The notes under the pieces: generated by a model
The model's database searches: none
Seen by the model: only the letters and a program-made list of their open reading frames with translations
Told to the model about the DNA's origin: nothing
In this document: piece after piece, positions 1 through 8,555 of the stretch
Position numbering within the stretch: the first letter of the stretch is position 1
How the letters are laid out: each line of letters opens with the position of its first letter
Assembly: GCA_014193115.1 (NCBI GenBank)
Contig: BJHQ01000017.1
Coordinates: forward strand, 1 to 64,000
Length of the DNA: 64,000 nt
Reading direction: 5' to 3'
From: Planctomycetota bacterium
Lineage (GTDB): Bacteria; Planctomycetota; UBA11346
Position numbers and translations under genes: made by a program

Positions 1-52
1 TGACCGCAGAGCGGCAATCAGGCCACCAGCAAGCGCTCGGTCCCAGCACCAC
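1..52 (-). CDS. Possible start of a gene running off the left edge
   Basis: A GTG at 52-50 is preceded, seven bases upstream, by a perfect AAGGAGG ribosome-binding site (66-60), and a consensus promoter sits at 112-84. The open frame stays open for 17 codons to the window edge (V-V-L-G-P-S-A-C-W-W...). Too little protein is visible to name a family. The promoter plus ribosome-binding site make a real start plausible; the exact frame is less sure because a second GTG follows directly. Confidence 0.35.
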   Translation of the reverse strand, partial: MVLGPSACWWPDCRSAV

Positions 53-83
53 CCGGGTGCCTCCTTCCAGCTGGCACGGTCGC

Positions 84-112
84 ATTATATCGACACCCTG
101 TCACCCTGTCCA
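84..112 (-). promoter_or_regulatory. Sigma-70-like promoter reading off the left edge
   Basis: On the minus strand there is TGGACA at 112-107, a 17-base spacer and a perfect TATAAT at 89-84. It lies just downstream of the minus-strand PfpI gene and points at a possible start codon at 52. This is one of the few consensus sigma-70 promoters I can see in the window. The start point would fall near 77. Confidence 0.6.
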
Positions 113-150
113 AACAACCTAATTCGGGTGTCCACTTTTCGGGGGGAAGA

Positions 151-690
151 TCACTGGGCCTTGCCCGCAGCCTCGGCGCCAGCGTGTTCGGCGATGTAGG
201 CGAATGCCAGGTCGAGTCCCGCCGAAACCCCGGCTGAGGTCCAGATCGCGCCGTCTCGCACTACGCGCTCTTCGATCACGGTGACATCGCCAAGCGCGCG
301 CAGACGATCCAGGGAAGCCCAATGGGTGGTCGCTCGTCGACCGGACAGCAACCCAGCACGGTGGAGCAGAAACGCTCCGGTGCAGACCGCCAGCACCGCG
401 CTCGCCGTCGCGGCGCGTTGAGCGATCCATCCGATCAGCGCCGGGTCGTCCACGACCTGCCGCGTTCCCTGGCCGCCGGGTACCACCAGCACCGACAGCG
501 GCGGAGCATCAGTCCAGGTCGCATCCGGCGTCAGCAGCAGGCCTTTGGCGCAGCGCACCGGCTCTGACCGAGCGGCGATCAGCATCACCGGCGGCCCGCC
601 AGCGACCGCCCGCCACATGCCGAAGGCTTCCCAGGGTCCGATCGCATCGAGCTCCTCGACACCGGGGAAGATGAGGATGCCGATGGTCAT
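151..690 (-). CDS. DJ-1/PfpI family protein, isonitrile hydratase-like
   Basis: A 179-residue class I glutamine amidotransferase-like protein of the DJ-1/PfpI superfamily. The start MTIGILIFPGVEELD carries the acidic residue (Asp15) expected near the active site. The nucleophile elbow is AVCTGA with Cys103, and TTHW around His123 follows. Length and motifs fit the isonitrile hydratase (InhA)/AraC-N-terminal-like subgroup, which hydrates isonitriles to N-formamides, but the same fold has other activities, so the substrate is open. No signal peptide; cytoplasmic. It follows the MFS gene on the same strand after 132 bases and could be co-transcribed with it. Confidence 0.8.
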   Translation of the reverse strand: MTIGILIFPGVEELDAIGPWEAFGMWRAVAGGPPVMLIAARSEPVRCAKGLLLTPDATWTDAPPLSVLVVPGGQGTRQVVDDPALIGWIAQRAATASAVLAVCTGAFLLHRAGLLSGRRATTHWASLDRLRALGDVTVIEERVVRDGAIWTSAGVSAGLDLAFAYIAEHAGAEAAGKAQ

Positions 691-822
691 GGGAGCACAG
701 CGATGGCGGAGGGTCCGACTTGTTCTTCTTCGGTACCGCTGAACACCGTCAGCACCTTTGGCCGACGATGGACGGTGAAAGTTCCTTGGTCATTGGCACG
801 CATGCGGGATCACGGCGCAGGG

Positions 823-2193
823 TCAGCCGCGACTACCATTGCCGGTGTCCAGGCGGACCGGCAGCAGGGTCAACAACGAAGCGAGGAGACCGATGGCGCT
901 CAGGCCGGCGATGATCGCGAACGGAAGACCGGCGTGCCACAGCGCTGCGCCGAGCTGGCCGGCGAGGATCATGCTCGGTACCCCGACCGCACCGAAGGCG
1001 GCCAGCACGGTGGCACGGCGAGCGACCGGCATCAGCTCCAAAGTCATGGCGTTGTGGCCGACGATGTTGATCCAGAATGCAGCGCCATAGAGGGCGAAGA
1101 CGGCGATGAAGGCCGTGGCCGTGGACGCAGCGATGGCGACGATGGCGGCGACCAGAAATAGCACTCGGGCGGTCAGCAACAGGCTGCGGCTGCCGTGATG
1201 GTTGCCGCGCCAAACTGCGAACAGGGTGCCGGCGACGGCTCCCGCCATTTGAGCGGTGGTCAGGACGCCGATGAAGGATTCCGGCGCCTGCACCACTGCC
1301 CGGGCATGCAGGGCGAGGAAGCCGACCAACAAAAAGTGGCTGCTGACCAGGACCGAGCTGATCAAAAACCAGCGCAGCCGCGGATCAGCCGAGAATAGCC
1401 CGGGCAGCGACCGCAGGTTGGCGATCAAGCCTGGATTGTCCGCCGCTTCCATCGCTGGCGCCTCGGCTGGCTCACGAATGCGGCTGAGCAGGACAAAGGC
1501 CACCGCCCATCCGCCGAGGGTCAGCAGGTGGAGCACCGCGTAACCGTCGAGTCCCGGCCACCGGGCGAGGATGGCCGTGACCGCGGCGCCGGCGGCGATG
1601 CCGAGCAGATTGGCAAGCAGATACCGGCTGGCGAGCAGCCGTGGCCGTTCGGCCGGCGCGACGGTCTTGGCCACCACCTGCTGCCAGGCGCCGACACCCA
1701 GACCGCCGATCACGCCAAACCACAGGTAGCCGATCATGACTACGGCCAAGGCCAGGCCGGTACGGTCGGGATCGGTGTGCGCCCACCACAGGGCGGCAGC
1801 GATCACCGGCAGCGACAACCGCGACCATGGCATGGCCCGCAGCAGCACCGGCAGGAAGCGATGCTGGCGGTCGAGATGGTGGGCGTTGAGCAGCGGACCG
1901 AGGGAGAATCCAGCGATCATCAGCAGCGGCGCCAGGCCGATCATCCACGCCGGTCCGCCCAGGCGTTCGACCAGGGCGGTGCCGACGGTGTTGCTGTTGA
2001 TCAGGCCCATGGCGCCGATGCCGATTCCGGCCTCGGCAACGTGCAGCCACCAGTTACGCCGACGGTGGTCATCAGGCAAAGCGCGATCCGGAACCGATGC
2101 GGTCGCCGCTGCCACCGTTCCGGCCAAAGGCGAAGACGACCGTTCAACTGCGGCGGGAGTGGGCGGAGGACAGGGCAAACGATTGACAGGCAC
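823..2193 (-). CDS. MFS transporter
   Basis: A 456-residue major facilitator superfamily protein. Hydrophobic helices begin around residue 55 (ahead of GAMGLINSNTVGTALVERL) and continue to the C terminus in two blocks around a central loop with EPAEAP, consistent with about 12 membrane segments. The open frame extends upstream to 2430, but that extension is polar and arginine-rich and looks non-coding. I chose the GTG at 2193 because AGGAA lies about eight bases upstream. Substrate unknown. It is divergent from a second MFS gene at 2666 and precedes the PfpI gene. Confidence 0.8.
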   Translation of the reverse strand: MPVNRLPCPPPTPAAVERSSSPLAGTVAAATASVPDRALPDDHRRRNWWLHVAEAGIGIGAMGLINSNTVGTALVERLGGPAWMIGLAPLLMIAGFSLGPLLNAHHLDRQHRFLPVLLRAMPWSRLSLPVIAAALWWAHTDPDRTGLALAVVMIGYLWFGVIGGLGVGAWQQVVAKTVAPAERPRLLASRYLLANLLGIAAGAAVTAILARWPGLDGYAVLHLLTLGGWAVAFVLLSRIREPAEAPAMEAADNPGLIANLRSLPGLFSADPRLRWFLISSVLVSSHFLLVGFLALHARAVVQAPESFIGVLTTAQMAGAVAGTLFAVWRGNHHGSRSLLLTARVLFLVAAIVAIAASTATAFIAVFALYGAAFWINIVGHNAMTLELMPVARRATVLAAFGAVGVPSMILAGQLGAALWHAGLPFAIIAGLSAIGLLASLLTLLPVRLDTGNGSRG

Positions 2194-2665
2194 GCGGATT
2201 CCTGGGGGCTCAGGCCGAAGCGCCCGGCGTTCCCGTTTGCTTCGGCCGTGCTCGGACTGAGCCAGGTTCACACTCGGACCAATCCAAGCCCGCGCCTGGA
2301 CCACGACCGGCCGTGCGAATGTCTTGCCCAGGGGATGGGCGCCAAGCCGATCCCGTGGCAAGGGCGGCTCGCTTGCCGACTCCAGATGTTGGGACCTCGG
2401 CGACGGACAGGTCTGGCATCCTTGGTGCATCCAGAGGTCTCGGCTGCTGTAATCACAGCCGTTGCTGTGGACGAACTGCGCGGAATGCAGCAGATCACGG
2501 TGCCCATTTGCTTGCTTTCCGAATGCCCTGGTGCGGAAGCACCGGAAAGCTTGGCATGGGCACCGCTCATCCCGGCGACCGCCGTTGACCGTCCGGCCGT
2601 CATGGACGACGGTTCCTCCGCCACCATGTCAGCGACCGCGCCGGCTCCGCCCGCGGTCCGAACCG
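2194..2665. other. 472-bp divergent intergenic region
   Basis: Non-coding stretch between two divergently transcribed MFS genes. It should hold promoters for both. On the plus strand it contains two GG-N10-GC elements with TGGCAT-type -24 halves (2414-2429 and 2551-2567). I see no consensus sigma-70 promoter or convincing operator; a short inverted repeat GGCTG/CAGCC lies near 2443-2461. Open frames crossing it have poor composition and no ribosome-binding sites. Confidence 0.6.
2551..2567 (+). promoter_or_regulatory. Candidate sigma-54-type promoter for the MFS gene at 2666
   Basis: TTGGCATGGGCACCGCT: GG at 2553-2554 and GC at 2565-2566 separated by exactly ten bases. The -24 half has one mismatch to TGGCACG and the -12 half two mismatches to TTGCT. 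The start point would be near 2578, about 88 bases before the ATG. The call is weak alone and rests mainly on recurrence of the pattern across the window. Confidence 0.3.
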
Positions 2666-3913
2666 ATGACCTCGCCGCTCACCAATCCCTCCTTCCGCTG
2701 GTACCTGCTGAGTCTGTCGCTGACCCTGCTGGCCAGCGAATTGACCACCTTGGCGGTGTCGTGGCGACTGTTCGAGCTGACCCGCGATCCGCTCGCCCTC
2801 GGGCTGATCGGTCTGGCAGCGATGGTGCCTTTTCTGAGCTCGGTTTTGTATGCTGGACATCTCGCCGATGTCGCCGATCGGCGATGGATCGCCGCTCTGG
2901 CCCTTACCGGGCTGATCGCCAGCACCGCCCTGCTCGCCGGGCTGGATTACTGCGGTCAATTGGCAGCGCGGCCGTGGACCGCCTATGCCGCAGTCGCTGC
3001 CGCCAGCCTGGCGCGCGGTTTCCTTGTCCCGGCGCGCGGCGCCCTGATGGCGGATCTGGTCACCACCGATCAGCGCGAAGCCGCCGCACGAGTGCGGGCC
3101 ACGGTGTTCCAGTTCACCTCGGTCGGCGCCAAGGCCGGCGGCGGCTTCATCTACGCCGCTGGCGTCGCCCTCGGCTGGGGCTCCGGCGCAACTTTCGTCC
3201 TCGCCGCCGTGCTTTTGGTGGTGGCAGCGCTGGCGATGCTGGCCGTGGTCAGCCGGCCGCAGGTCCGACCCGAAGCGCCAGCGCCGGTGCTGCGCAGCTT
3301 GGCTGAGGGCATGCGATTCCTGGGCGGAAATCGGATCCTGCTCGGTGCGATGCTGCTCGATCTGCTCGCCGTGCTCTTTGGCGACGCCATCGCCCTCGCG
3401 CCGGTCTTCGCCGATCAGATCCTGCACCTGGGTCCTGATGGCCTCGGGCTGCTCCGCGCCGCGCCGGCGGTCGGGGCGCTGGCGATGTCGCTGCTCCTGG
3501 CGCGTCTGCCGCCCTTCACCTGCGCCGGGCCGTTGCTGCTGTGGTCGGTGGCCGGATTCGGTCTGACCATGATCGGGTTCGCCCTGGCCACCCATCCGGT
3601 GCTCGCCTTCACCTGCCTCGCCCTGAGCGGTGCCTTGGATTTCATCAACGTCACCGTGCGCAGCGCCCTGGTCCAGGTGCTCACCCCGCCGGCCATGCTC
3701 GGCCGGGTCACCGCCATGCAGCAGATCTTCATCTGGTCGTCGAATGAACTGGGTGCTTTCGAAAGCGGATTGGCGGCGCATCTGCTCGGGGTGGTCCCGA
3801 GCGTGATCTTCGGCGGCCTGATGACCCTCGGCGTGACCGGGGCGATCGCCTGGACCATCCCCGAGCTCCGCCGCCTGGGCCGGATCAGCGACCTGCCTGC
3901 GGCCCGCAATTGA
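2666..3913 (+). CDS. MFS transporter, EntS-like
   Basis: A 415-residue major facilitator superfamily exporter of the EntS/TetA-like type, with the start NPSFRWYLLSLSLTLLAS and the loop motif GHLADVADRRW, matching the family's G-x-x-x-D-x-x-x-R-R between helices 2 and 3. About 12 helices are visible, including long Ala/Leu/Val segments. The ATG at 2666 was chosen because the preceding frame back to 2462 is polar, Cys/Arg-rich and unlike membrane protein sequence. It converges on the HAD operon. Substrate unknown; its neighbours suggest a small organic product or toxic intermediate. Confidence 0.8.
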   Translation: MTSPLTNPSFRWYLLSLSLTLLASELTTLAVSWRLFELTRDPLALGLIGLAAMVPFLSSVLYAGHLADVADRRWIAALALTGLIASTALLAGLDYCGQLAARPWTAYAAVAAASLARGFLVPARGALMADLVTTDQREAAARVRATVFQFTSVGAKAGGGFIYAAGVALGWGSGATFVLAAVLLVVAALAMLAVVSRPQVRPEAPAPVLRSLAEGMRFLGGNRILLGAMLLDLLAVLFGDAIALAPVFADQILHLGPDGLGLLRAAPAVGALAMSLLLARLPPFTCAGPLLLWSVAGFGLTMIGFALATHPVLAFTCLALSGALDFINVTVRSALVQVLTPPAMLGRVTAMQQIFIWSSNELGAFESGLAAHLLGVVPSVIFGGLMTLGVTGAIAWTIPELRRLGRISDLPAARN

Positions 3914-3981
3914 CAAGTCTCGCATCAACTGCCAAGCAATCTCTCCTTACCTGGCGAATGCTGAGCTGTTCAACCATCCGG

Positions 3982-4572
3982 TCACAGCACGCCGGACGCG
4001 ACCAGGGCCGCCCGCGCCGCGGCGACCCCACGCACCTGATGGGCCTCCCAGCCGGCGGCCCGGGCGGAGGCCACGTTTTCCGGTCGGTCGTCGAGGAACA
4101 GGTATCGGCGGCCGGCTCCGTGCACGTCTGCCACTGCCGCCCAGGCCTGCGGATCGGGCTTGTGCCGACCGATCTCATGGGAGGGGTGATGGGCGTGGAA
4201 TGGGTCGATCGGCTGCAAGTGGGCGCGCACGCGCGTCCACTGGATGCATCCGATATTGCTGAGGCTCGCGGTGGTGTGGCGCCGCGCACAGTCAGCAACC
4301 AGATCGAGGGCACCCTCGTAGAAGCCGGCGGCTGCCTCGGCGAAAGCGACGAGGAAAGCCTCCGGAGTCAGGGTGAGATCGTATTCCGCGATCACCAACG
4401 CGGCGAAGTCCTCGGCGGACACCTGCCCGCTTTCATGTCCGCGGACCAGCGGAATCCAGGTCGCTTGCACCTGCTCCCGATCCAGGCGACGCCGGCTGTG
4501 CCCGGCGATGAGGGCGTCGCCCCGGAAATCGTAGAGCACGCCGCCGAGATCGAAGACGACGACGGCGGTCAC
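3982..4572 (-). CDS. HAD family hydrolase
   Basis: A 196-residue haloacid dehalogenase superfamily (class IA-type) phosphatase. Motif I is FDLGGVLYDF with nucleophile Asp8, motif II is SLSN, motif III the lysine of GRHKPDP, and motif IV FLDDRPEN. It starts with GTG overlapping the stop of the dienelactone hydrolase gene by four bases, so the two are translationally coupled. It is a clear paralogue of the HAD protein at 19462 (same opening V-V-V-F-D-L-G-G-V-L-Y-D-F). It is the last gene of a five-gene operon that starts with a TauD dioxygenase. Probable role: removal of phosphate from a small metabolite; substrate unknown. Confidence 0.82.
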   Translation of the reverse strand: MTAVVVFDLGGVLYDFRGDALIAGHSRRRLDREQVQATWIPLVRGHESGQVSAEDFAALVIAEYDLTLTPEAFLVAFAEAAAGFYEGALDLVADCARRHTTASLSNIGCIQWTRVRAHLQPIDPFHAHHPSHEIGRHKPDPQAWAAVADVHGAGRRYLFLDDRPENVASARAAGWEAHQVRGVAAARAALVASGVL

Positions 4573-5411
4573 TTCACGCCATTGGCCGCGAACCAGGCCA
4601 GCAGGCGCTTCCAGCCGTCTGCCGCTGCTTCGGCGCGATAACTGGGCCGGTAATCGGCATAGAAGGCGTGCGGAGCATCGGGATAGACCACGATCTCAGA
4701 CGGGGCCTTGGCCGCGGCCAGGGCGGCACGCTGGGCTTCCACTGCGGTCAACGGAATGCCCTGGTCCTGGCCGCCATACAGGCCCAGCACCGGAGCCTTC
4801 AGCGCGGCGGCGAGATCCACCGGATGAGCTGGGCTGTTCGCGGTCTTGTCGCCAGTCAGGCGACCATACCAGGCCACCGCAGCTTTCAGTTTCGGTTGGT
4901 GCGCGGCGTACAGCCAGGTGATCCGGCCGCCCCAGCAGAATCCGGTCAGGCCCAACCGGCTGGTGTCGCCGGCCTGGGTCGAAGCCCATTCCACGGTGCG
5001 GTCGAGATCCGCCAGCACCTGGGCATCCGGGGTCTTGCTGACGAAATCCCTGCGCAAGGTGTCAATGTCGGGGGCCTGCTTGGGATCGCCCAGGCGGAAA
5101 TAGAGCTCTGGCGCGACCGCCAGGTACCCGAGCTTGGCGAAGCGGCGGGCGATATCGGCGATGTGCTCGTGGACGCCGAAGACCTCCTGGACCACGATCA
5201 CGACCGGGAACGGGCCGGCTCCTGTGGGCTTTGCGAAATACACCGGCAGTTTTCCACCATCGACGTCGACCGTCGACCAGCCGGCGGAGAGGCCGTCGGC
5301 GCTGGTATGGATGGTGGTGGCGGCGGCCGGTTGGACCGCCTTGGCGATAGCGGCGGCGGTGGCGCTGGGAGCTGGTGCCGGAGCGATGATGGGCGGGGGT
5401 GCGTCAGCCAT
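4569..5411 (-). CDS. Dienelactone hydrolase family protein
   Basis: A 280-residue alpha/beta hydrolase of the dienelactone hydrolase family. The catalytic triad is visible as Cys159 in GFCWGG, Asp216 in GGQDQGIP and His248 in APHAF, and Glu76 in VQEVFGV matches the family's activating Glu. The first 35 or so residues are Ala/Pro-rich, an addition to the usual ~240-residue enzyme; it is not a convincing Sec signal. The family opens lactone rings made during degradation of aromatics. In this operon (TauD-SDR-AKR-DLH-HAD) it would act on carbon left after desulfonation or oxygenation, which is inference. Confidence 0.87.
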   Translation of the reverse strand: MADAPPPIIAPAPAPSATAAAIAKAVQPAAATTIHTSADGLSAGWSTVDVDGGKLPVYFAKPTGAGPFPVVIVVQEVFGVHEHIADIARRFAKLGYLAVAPELYFRLGDPKQAPDIDTLRRDFVSKTPDAQVLADLDRTVEWASTQAGDTSRLGLTGFCWGGRITWLYAAHQPKLKAAVAWYGRLTGDKTANSPAHPVDLAAALKAPVLGLYGGQDQGIPLTAVEAQRAALAAAKAPSEIVVYPDAPHAFYADYRPSYRAEAAADGWKRLLAWFAANGVK

Positions 5412-5438
5412 GGTGAGGTCCTGGGCGTATGCGGTTGC

Positions 5439-6434
5439 TCAGCGTCCGGCATCACCGCGCCGGAAGGCGGCGGTGAGGGCGTCGAGGCGGGCGAGGATGG
5501 CGGGGGGCAGGATCACCGACCCGGCAGCGATGGAATCGGCAAGCTGCTCGGGCTTGCTCGCGCCGATGATCGGGGCGGTGATGGCGGGGTTGGCCAGCAC
5601 CCAAGCCACCGCCAGGGTGGCCAGCGACACGCCCAGTTCGCTGGCGATGGGACGCAGGGCCTCGACCGCGGCGAAGTGCTCGTCATGCCAGTAGCGGTCC
5701 TGGTAACGCTCCGCGGCGGTGCCCAGGGTGAAGCGCGTTCCCGGCGTCGGCGCTCCCGGCCGGTGTTTGCCGGTCAGCAGCCCTCCGGCCAGCGGATTGT
5801 AGGGAATCACTGCCAGGCCGACCTCTTGAGCCAGGGGCAGCAGTTCCCGTTCGATCTCGCGGAACAGCAGGCTGTAGCGCGGCTGGACGCTGACCACCTG
5901 GGCCAGGCGCCGGGTCTCGGCGACGCCGAGCAAACGGGCCAGACGATAGGCCAGGAAATTCGAGACGCCGACATAGCGCGCCTTGCCGCTGCGCACGATG
6001 GCATCGAGGGCTTCGGCGGTCTCGGTCAGCGGCGTGTTCGCATCATCGGAATGGAGCTGATAGAGATCGACATAGTCCGTTCCCAGCCGGCGCAGGGATC
6101 CGTCGATGGCGTCGAGCAGATGCTTGCGCGATCCACCCTGATCCCAGGGCGCTGGGCCGATCTTGCCGACCGCCTTGGTGGCGACGATGAAACGCTCGCG
6201 TTTGCCACGCAGCCAGCGACCGACGATCTCTTCGGTGCGGCCGGCGGTGGGCAGGCCGCCGCCGAGCGGATAGACGTCGGCCACATCCAAGGTGGTGATG
6301 CCGGCGTCGGCGGCGGCATCGAGGATGCGCACCGAGGTTGGTTCATCGGTCTGCAGGCCGAAGGTCATGGTGCCCAGGACCAGCCGGGAGATGCTGAGTC
6401 CGGTGGCGCCGAAACGGGTCGAGGCGATGGGCAT
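5439..6434 (-). CDS. Aldo/keto reductase
   Basis: A 331-residue NAD(P)H-dependent aldo/keto reductase. The usual tetrad is present: Asp50 and Tyr55 in TLDVADVY, Lys87 in VATKAVGK and His128 in YQLHSDD. The C-terminal half has the ITAPIIGASKPEQL segment typical of NADPH binding in the family. It sits 27 bases upstream of the dienelactone hydrolase gene and 29 bases after the SDR stop, in the same minus-strand operon. Likely reduces a carbonyl intermediate of organosulfur or aromatic breakdown; substrate unknown. It is one of three AKR genes in the window. Confidence 0.87.
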   Translation of the reverse strand: MPIASTRFGATGLSISRLVLGTMTFGLQTDEPTSVRILDAAADAGITTLDVADVYPLGGGLPTAGRTEEIVGRWLRGKRERFIVATKAVGKIGPAPWDQGGSRKHLLDAIDGSLRRLGTDYVDLYQLHSDDANTPLTETAEALDAIVRSGKARYVGVSNFLAYRLARLLGVAETRRLAQVVSVQPRYSLLFREIERELLPLAQEVGLAVIPYNPLAGGLLTGKHRPGAPTPGTRFTLGTAAERYQDRYWHDEHFAAVEALRPIASELGVSLATLAVAWVLANPAITAPIIGASKPEQLADSIAAGSVILPPAILARLDALTAAFRRGDAGR

Positions 6435-6463
6435 GGAGTCCTGCGTCGGTGATGCGGTGAGGA

Positions 6464-7225
6464 TCAGTAGTTGATCGAGCCGGGGCTGCCACCGCCGACG
6501 GCGATGGCGTCGCCGGTGATGGCGACGCTCAGCGGCGAGGCGAGGAAGGCCACCACCGCGGCGACCTCGCTGGCATCGACGATGCGGCCGATGCTGTTGT
6601 TCGCCGCAGCGGTCTGCTCCGCCTTGGCGTCGGTGCGCTCGGTGCGGGTCGCGCCGGGATGCACGGCGGTGACATTGATGCCGTGGGGGCCGAGTTCATC
6701 GGCAAGGTTCTTGGTCACGGCCGCAACCCCGACATTGCGCAGGGTCGCGATCGGACGGCCGGTCTTGCGGATGGCCAGTCCACCGATGTTGATGATCCGG
6801 CCCCATTTCTGCTTGATGAAATGCGGAGCGACGGCGCGGGCGGTGCGCAGGTAGCCGATCACCTTGATGTCGATGTCCTTCAGCGCGAGGGCGCTGTCGA
6901 CCTGTTCGATCCTGGTCGCGGTGGACAGGCCGCCGGGCGCTGCCGCGTTGTTGACCAGGATGTCGACTCCACCGAGACGACGGACGGTCTCTGCGATCAG
7001 GCTGTCCACAGCCTTGTCATCGCTGGTGTCGGCGACCACGCCGATGACCGTTCGTCCGGTCTGCTGCGCCAGTTCCGCTGCGGTGGCATCGAGCTGGGTC
7101 TGATTGCGGGCGCTGATGACGACATCGACGCCCTCCTGGGCCAGGGCGCGGGCGATGGCCTTGCCGATGCCGCGGCTGCCGCCAGTGACGATGGCACGCT
7201 TGCCGTTCAGTTTGAAATCGGGCAT
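6464..7225 (-). CDS. Divergent SDR family protein lacking Tyr-x-x-x-Lys
   Basis: A 253-residue short-chain dehydrogenase/reductase fold protein. The cofactor motif TGGSRGIG and the NNAA motif are intact, and the C-terminal PLSVAITGDAIAVGGG matches the family. The active-site segment, however, reads RPIATLRNVGVAA where active enzymes have Tyr-x-x-x-Lys, so both catalytic residues appear to be replaced. This resembles a known divergent SDR subgroup with unclear chemistry. It lies between the TauD dioxygenase (31 bases) and the aldo/keto reductase (29 bases) in one operon. It may bind NAD(P)H without classic dehydrogenase activity. Confidence 0.85.
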   Translation of the reverse strand: MPDFKLNGKRAIVTGGSRGIGKAIARALAQEGVDVVISARNQTQLDATAAELAQQTGRTVIGVVADTSDDKAVDSLIAETVRRLGGVDILVNNAAAPGGLSTATRIEQVDSALALKDIDIKVIGYLRTARAVAPHFIKQKWGRIINIGGLAIRKTGRPIATLRNVGVAAVTKNLADELGPHGINVTAVHPGATRTERTDAKAEQTAAANNSIGRIVDASEVAAVVAFLASPLSVAITGDAIAVGGGSPGSINY

Positions 7226-7256
7226 GAAAATCCTTGGTTGAGAACGAGGGTTAGAT

Positions 7257-8219
7257 TCAGCCGATGACGCCGAACAGCTCGCCTTCGAGCGGGCGGGAGC
7301 GGAAGCCGTCAGGTCCGGTGGTCAGGTCGCCGGCGACAGTGATGCGGCGCACCACCCGGGGCTGGTCGAAGTGGGCGTAGTCGATGGGCCCGGCGTGGGC
7401 GGTGGCCTGGTTGTCCCAGATCACCAGCGCATCCGGCGACCAGCGGAAGCGCACGGTGTATTCCGGCCGAGTGATCTCGCCGGCGAGCAGCTCGATCAGC
7501 GCCTGGCTCTCGCGCTCCTTCAACCCGACGATGTGGCTGATGGTGCCGGGATTGAAGAACAGGATCTTTTCGCCGGTGCCGGGATGGATGCGCACCAGGG
7601 GATGCTGGGCGGCGAAGGGTCCGGGTTTCTTCTTGCCATCCTTGCCCTCGCTGTCGTAGGCGCTGGTGCGGTGCACTGCGGTCAGGCCATCAACCAGGGC
7701 TTTGATCGGCGCCGACAATCCCTGATAGGCCAGAGCCAGATTGCTCCACAGCGTGTCGCCCCCATAGGCCGGGATCTGCACCCCGCGCAGGATCGAATAG
7801 CGATTGGGGTTGGCCATGAAGGTGATGTCGATGTGCCAGCCCTGGTAGTCGCGGGGCGGTCGCGCCACCGGCACGGAGCGGTCGTGGACATGGCGTTCGC
7901 GGTATTCTGCGGCGGCACGTTCCCAGATCTCGGGATGCTCAGACAGGCCAGCGGCGATGGGATGGGCCGGGGTCAGCGGTCCGAGGCTGCGGCCGAAGGC
8001 CAGGAATTGCGCATCAGTCAGCGGCTGGCTGCGGAAGAACAGCACCCGCCAACGATGCAGGGCTTCAATGATCTGCTCGGTGATCTTTGGGTTCGGCGGC
8101 TGGCTCAGGTCGAGACCGGAAATTTCCGCGCCGATCACTGGCGTTACTGGTCGGATGTCGATGGGCTGCTCTGTCGTCCGCGAAACGGAGGCCTTGGCGG
8201 CGGTGGCTGTCGATGGCAT
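7257..8219 (-). CDS. TauD/TfdA family dioxygenase
   Basis: A 320-residue Fe(II)/2-oxoglutarate-dependent dioxygenase of the taurine dioxygenase/TfdA/alkylsulfatase family. The iron ligands are His129 and Asp131 in GWHIDI and His275 in QATAHAG; Arg291 or Arg292 would bind 2-oxoglutarate. Such enzymes oxidise the carbon next to a sulfonate, sulfate ester or ether and release sulfite, sulfate or phenol. I chose the ATG at 8219 because GGAGG lies seven bases upstream; the frame opens further to 8264. It is the first gene of a five-gene operon reaching to 3982, with a sigma-54-like element at 8260-8276. Confidence 0.9.
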   Translation of the reverse strand: MPSTATAAKASVSRTTEQPIDIRPVTPVIGAEISGLDLSQPPNPKITEQIIEALHRWRVLFFRSQPLTDAQFLAFGRSLGPLTPAHPIAAGLSEHPEIWERAAAEYRERHVHDRSVPVARPPRDYQGWHIDITFMANPNRYSILRGVQIPAYGGDTLWSNLALAYQGLSAPIKALVDGLTAVHRTSAYDSEGKDGKKKPGPFAAQHPLVRIHPGTGEKILFFNPGTISHIVGLKERESQALIELLAGEITRPEYTVRFRWSPDALVIWDNQATAHAGPIDYAHFDQPRVVRRITVAGDLTTGPDGFRSRPLEGELFGVIG

Positions 8220-8555
8220 GCGTGCCTCCTGGACGCCGATCTGGCGGGACGGCAGGTGTTGCAAAGGTCATGCCTGCATGGCGAGGCTCATGACCGCATC
8301 TTGGCCTGACGGCTGTCGCCCTGGCAACAGTCATGCAGCAGCTGGTGGTGGTGATGGGGCAGGCTGATGCCTGAGCATCTGCGCCGCCGCGTGGTTCGCT
8401 CCGCCATGGACGAAGCCACAGCGGCTGACTGGCTGCGCCAAAGGATTCCGGCGCCGTGGAACACCTTGTGCTAAGCCGATGTGAAGAAACTGGTCTTGAA
8501 ACGACAAGCGTTTCCTCCGCCATCCGCCCTCCCCTCTTCCGACCCGGAATTGACC
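8220..8555. other. 336-bp divergent intergenic region
   Basis: Non-coding region between the TauD operon (minus) and the O-methyltransferase gene (plus). Apart from the candidate promoter at 8260-8276 I see no clear operator, terminator or RNA structure. An open frame in phase with the O-methyltransferase begins at 8481, but the ATG at 8556 is the more likely start. Confidence 0.55.
8260..8276 (-). promoter_or_regulatory. Candidate sigma-54-type promoter of the TauD operon
   Basis: Read on the minus strand: AGGCATGACCTTTGCAA. GG and GC are exactly ten bases apart. The -12 half TTGCA is perfect; the -24 half AGGCATG has two mismatches to TGGCACG. The start point would be near 8249, thirty bases before the ATG at 8219 and ahead of the GGAGG ribosome-binding site. 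Position and spacing are good; experimental support is lacking. Confidence 0.45.

Noticed and set aside
2414..2429. Second GG-N10-GC element before the MFS gene (TGGCATCCTTGGTGCA)
   Set aside because: Would leave a leader of over 220 bases; the element at 2551-2567 is better placed.
2443..2461. GGCTG...CAGCC inverted repeat as an operator
   Set aside because: Only five paired bases in a GC-rich background; similar pairs are expected by chance.
1528..3306. 592-codon open frame on the plus strand across the MFS gene and intergenic region
   Set aside because: Its product is low-complexity, rich in Gly, Arg, Gln and Asp, overlaps a real minus-strand transporter gene, and has no domain. It is an antisense frame kept open by high GC content.
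4668..6452. 594-codon open frame on the plus strand opposite the DLH and AKR genes
   Set aside because: Product is Gly/Gln/Asp-rich without domains, while the minus strand encodes two clear enzymes with catalytic residues.
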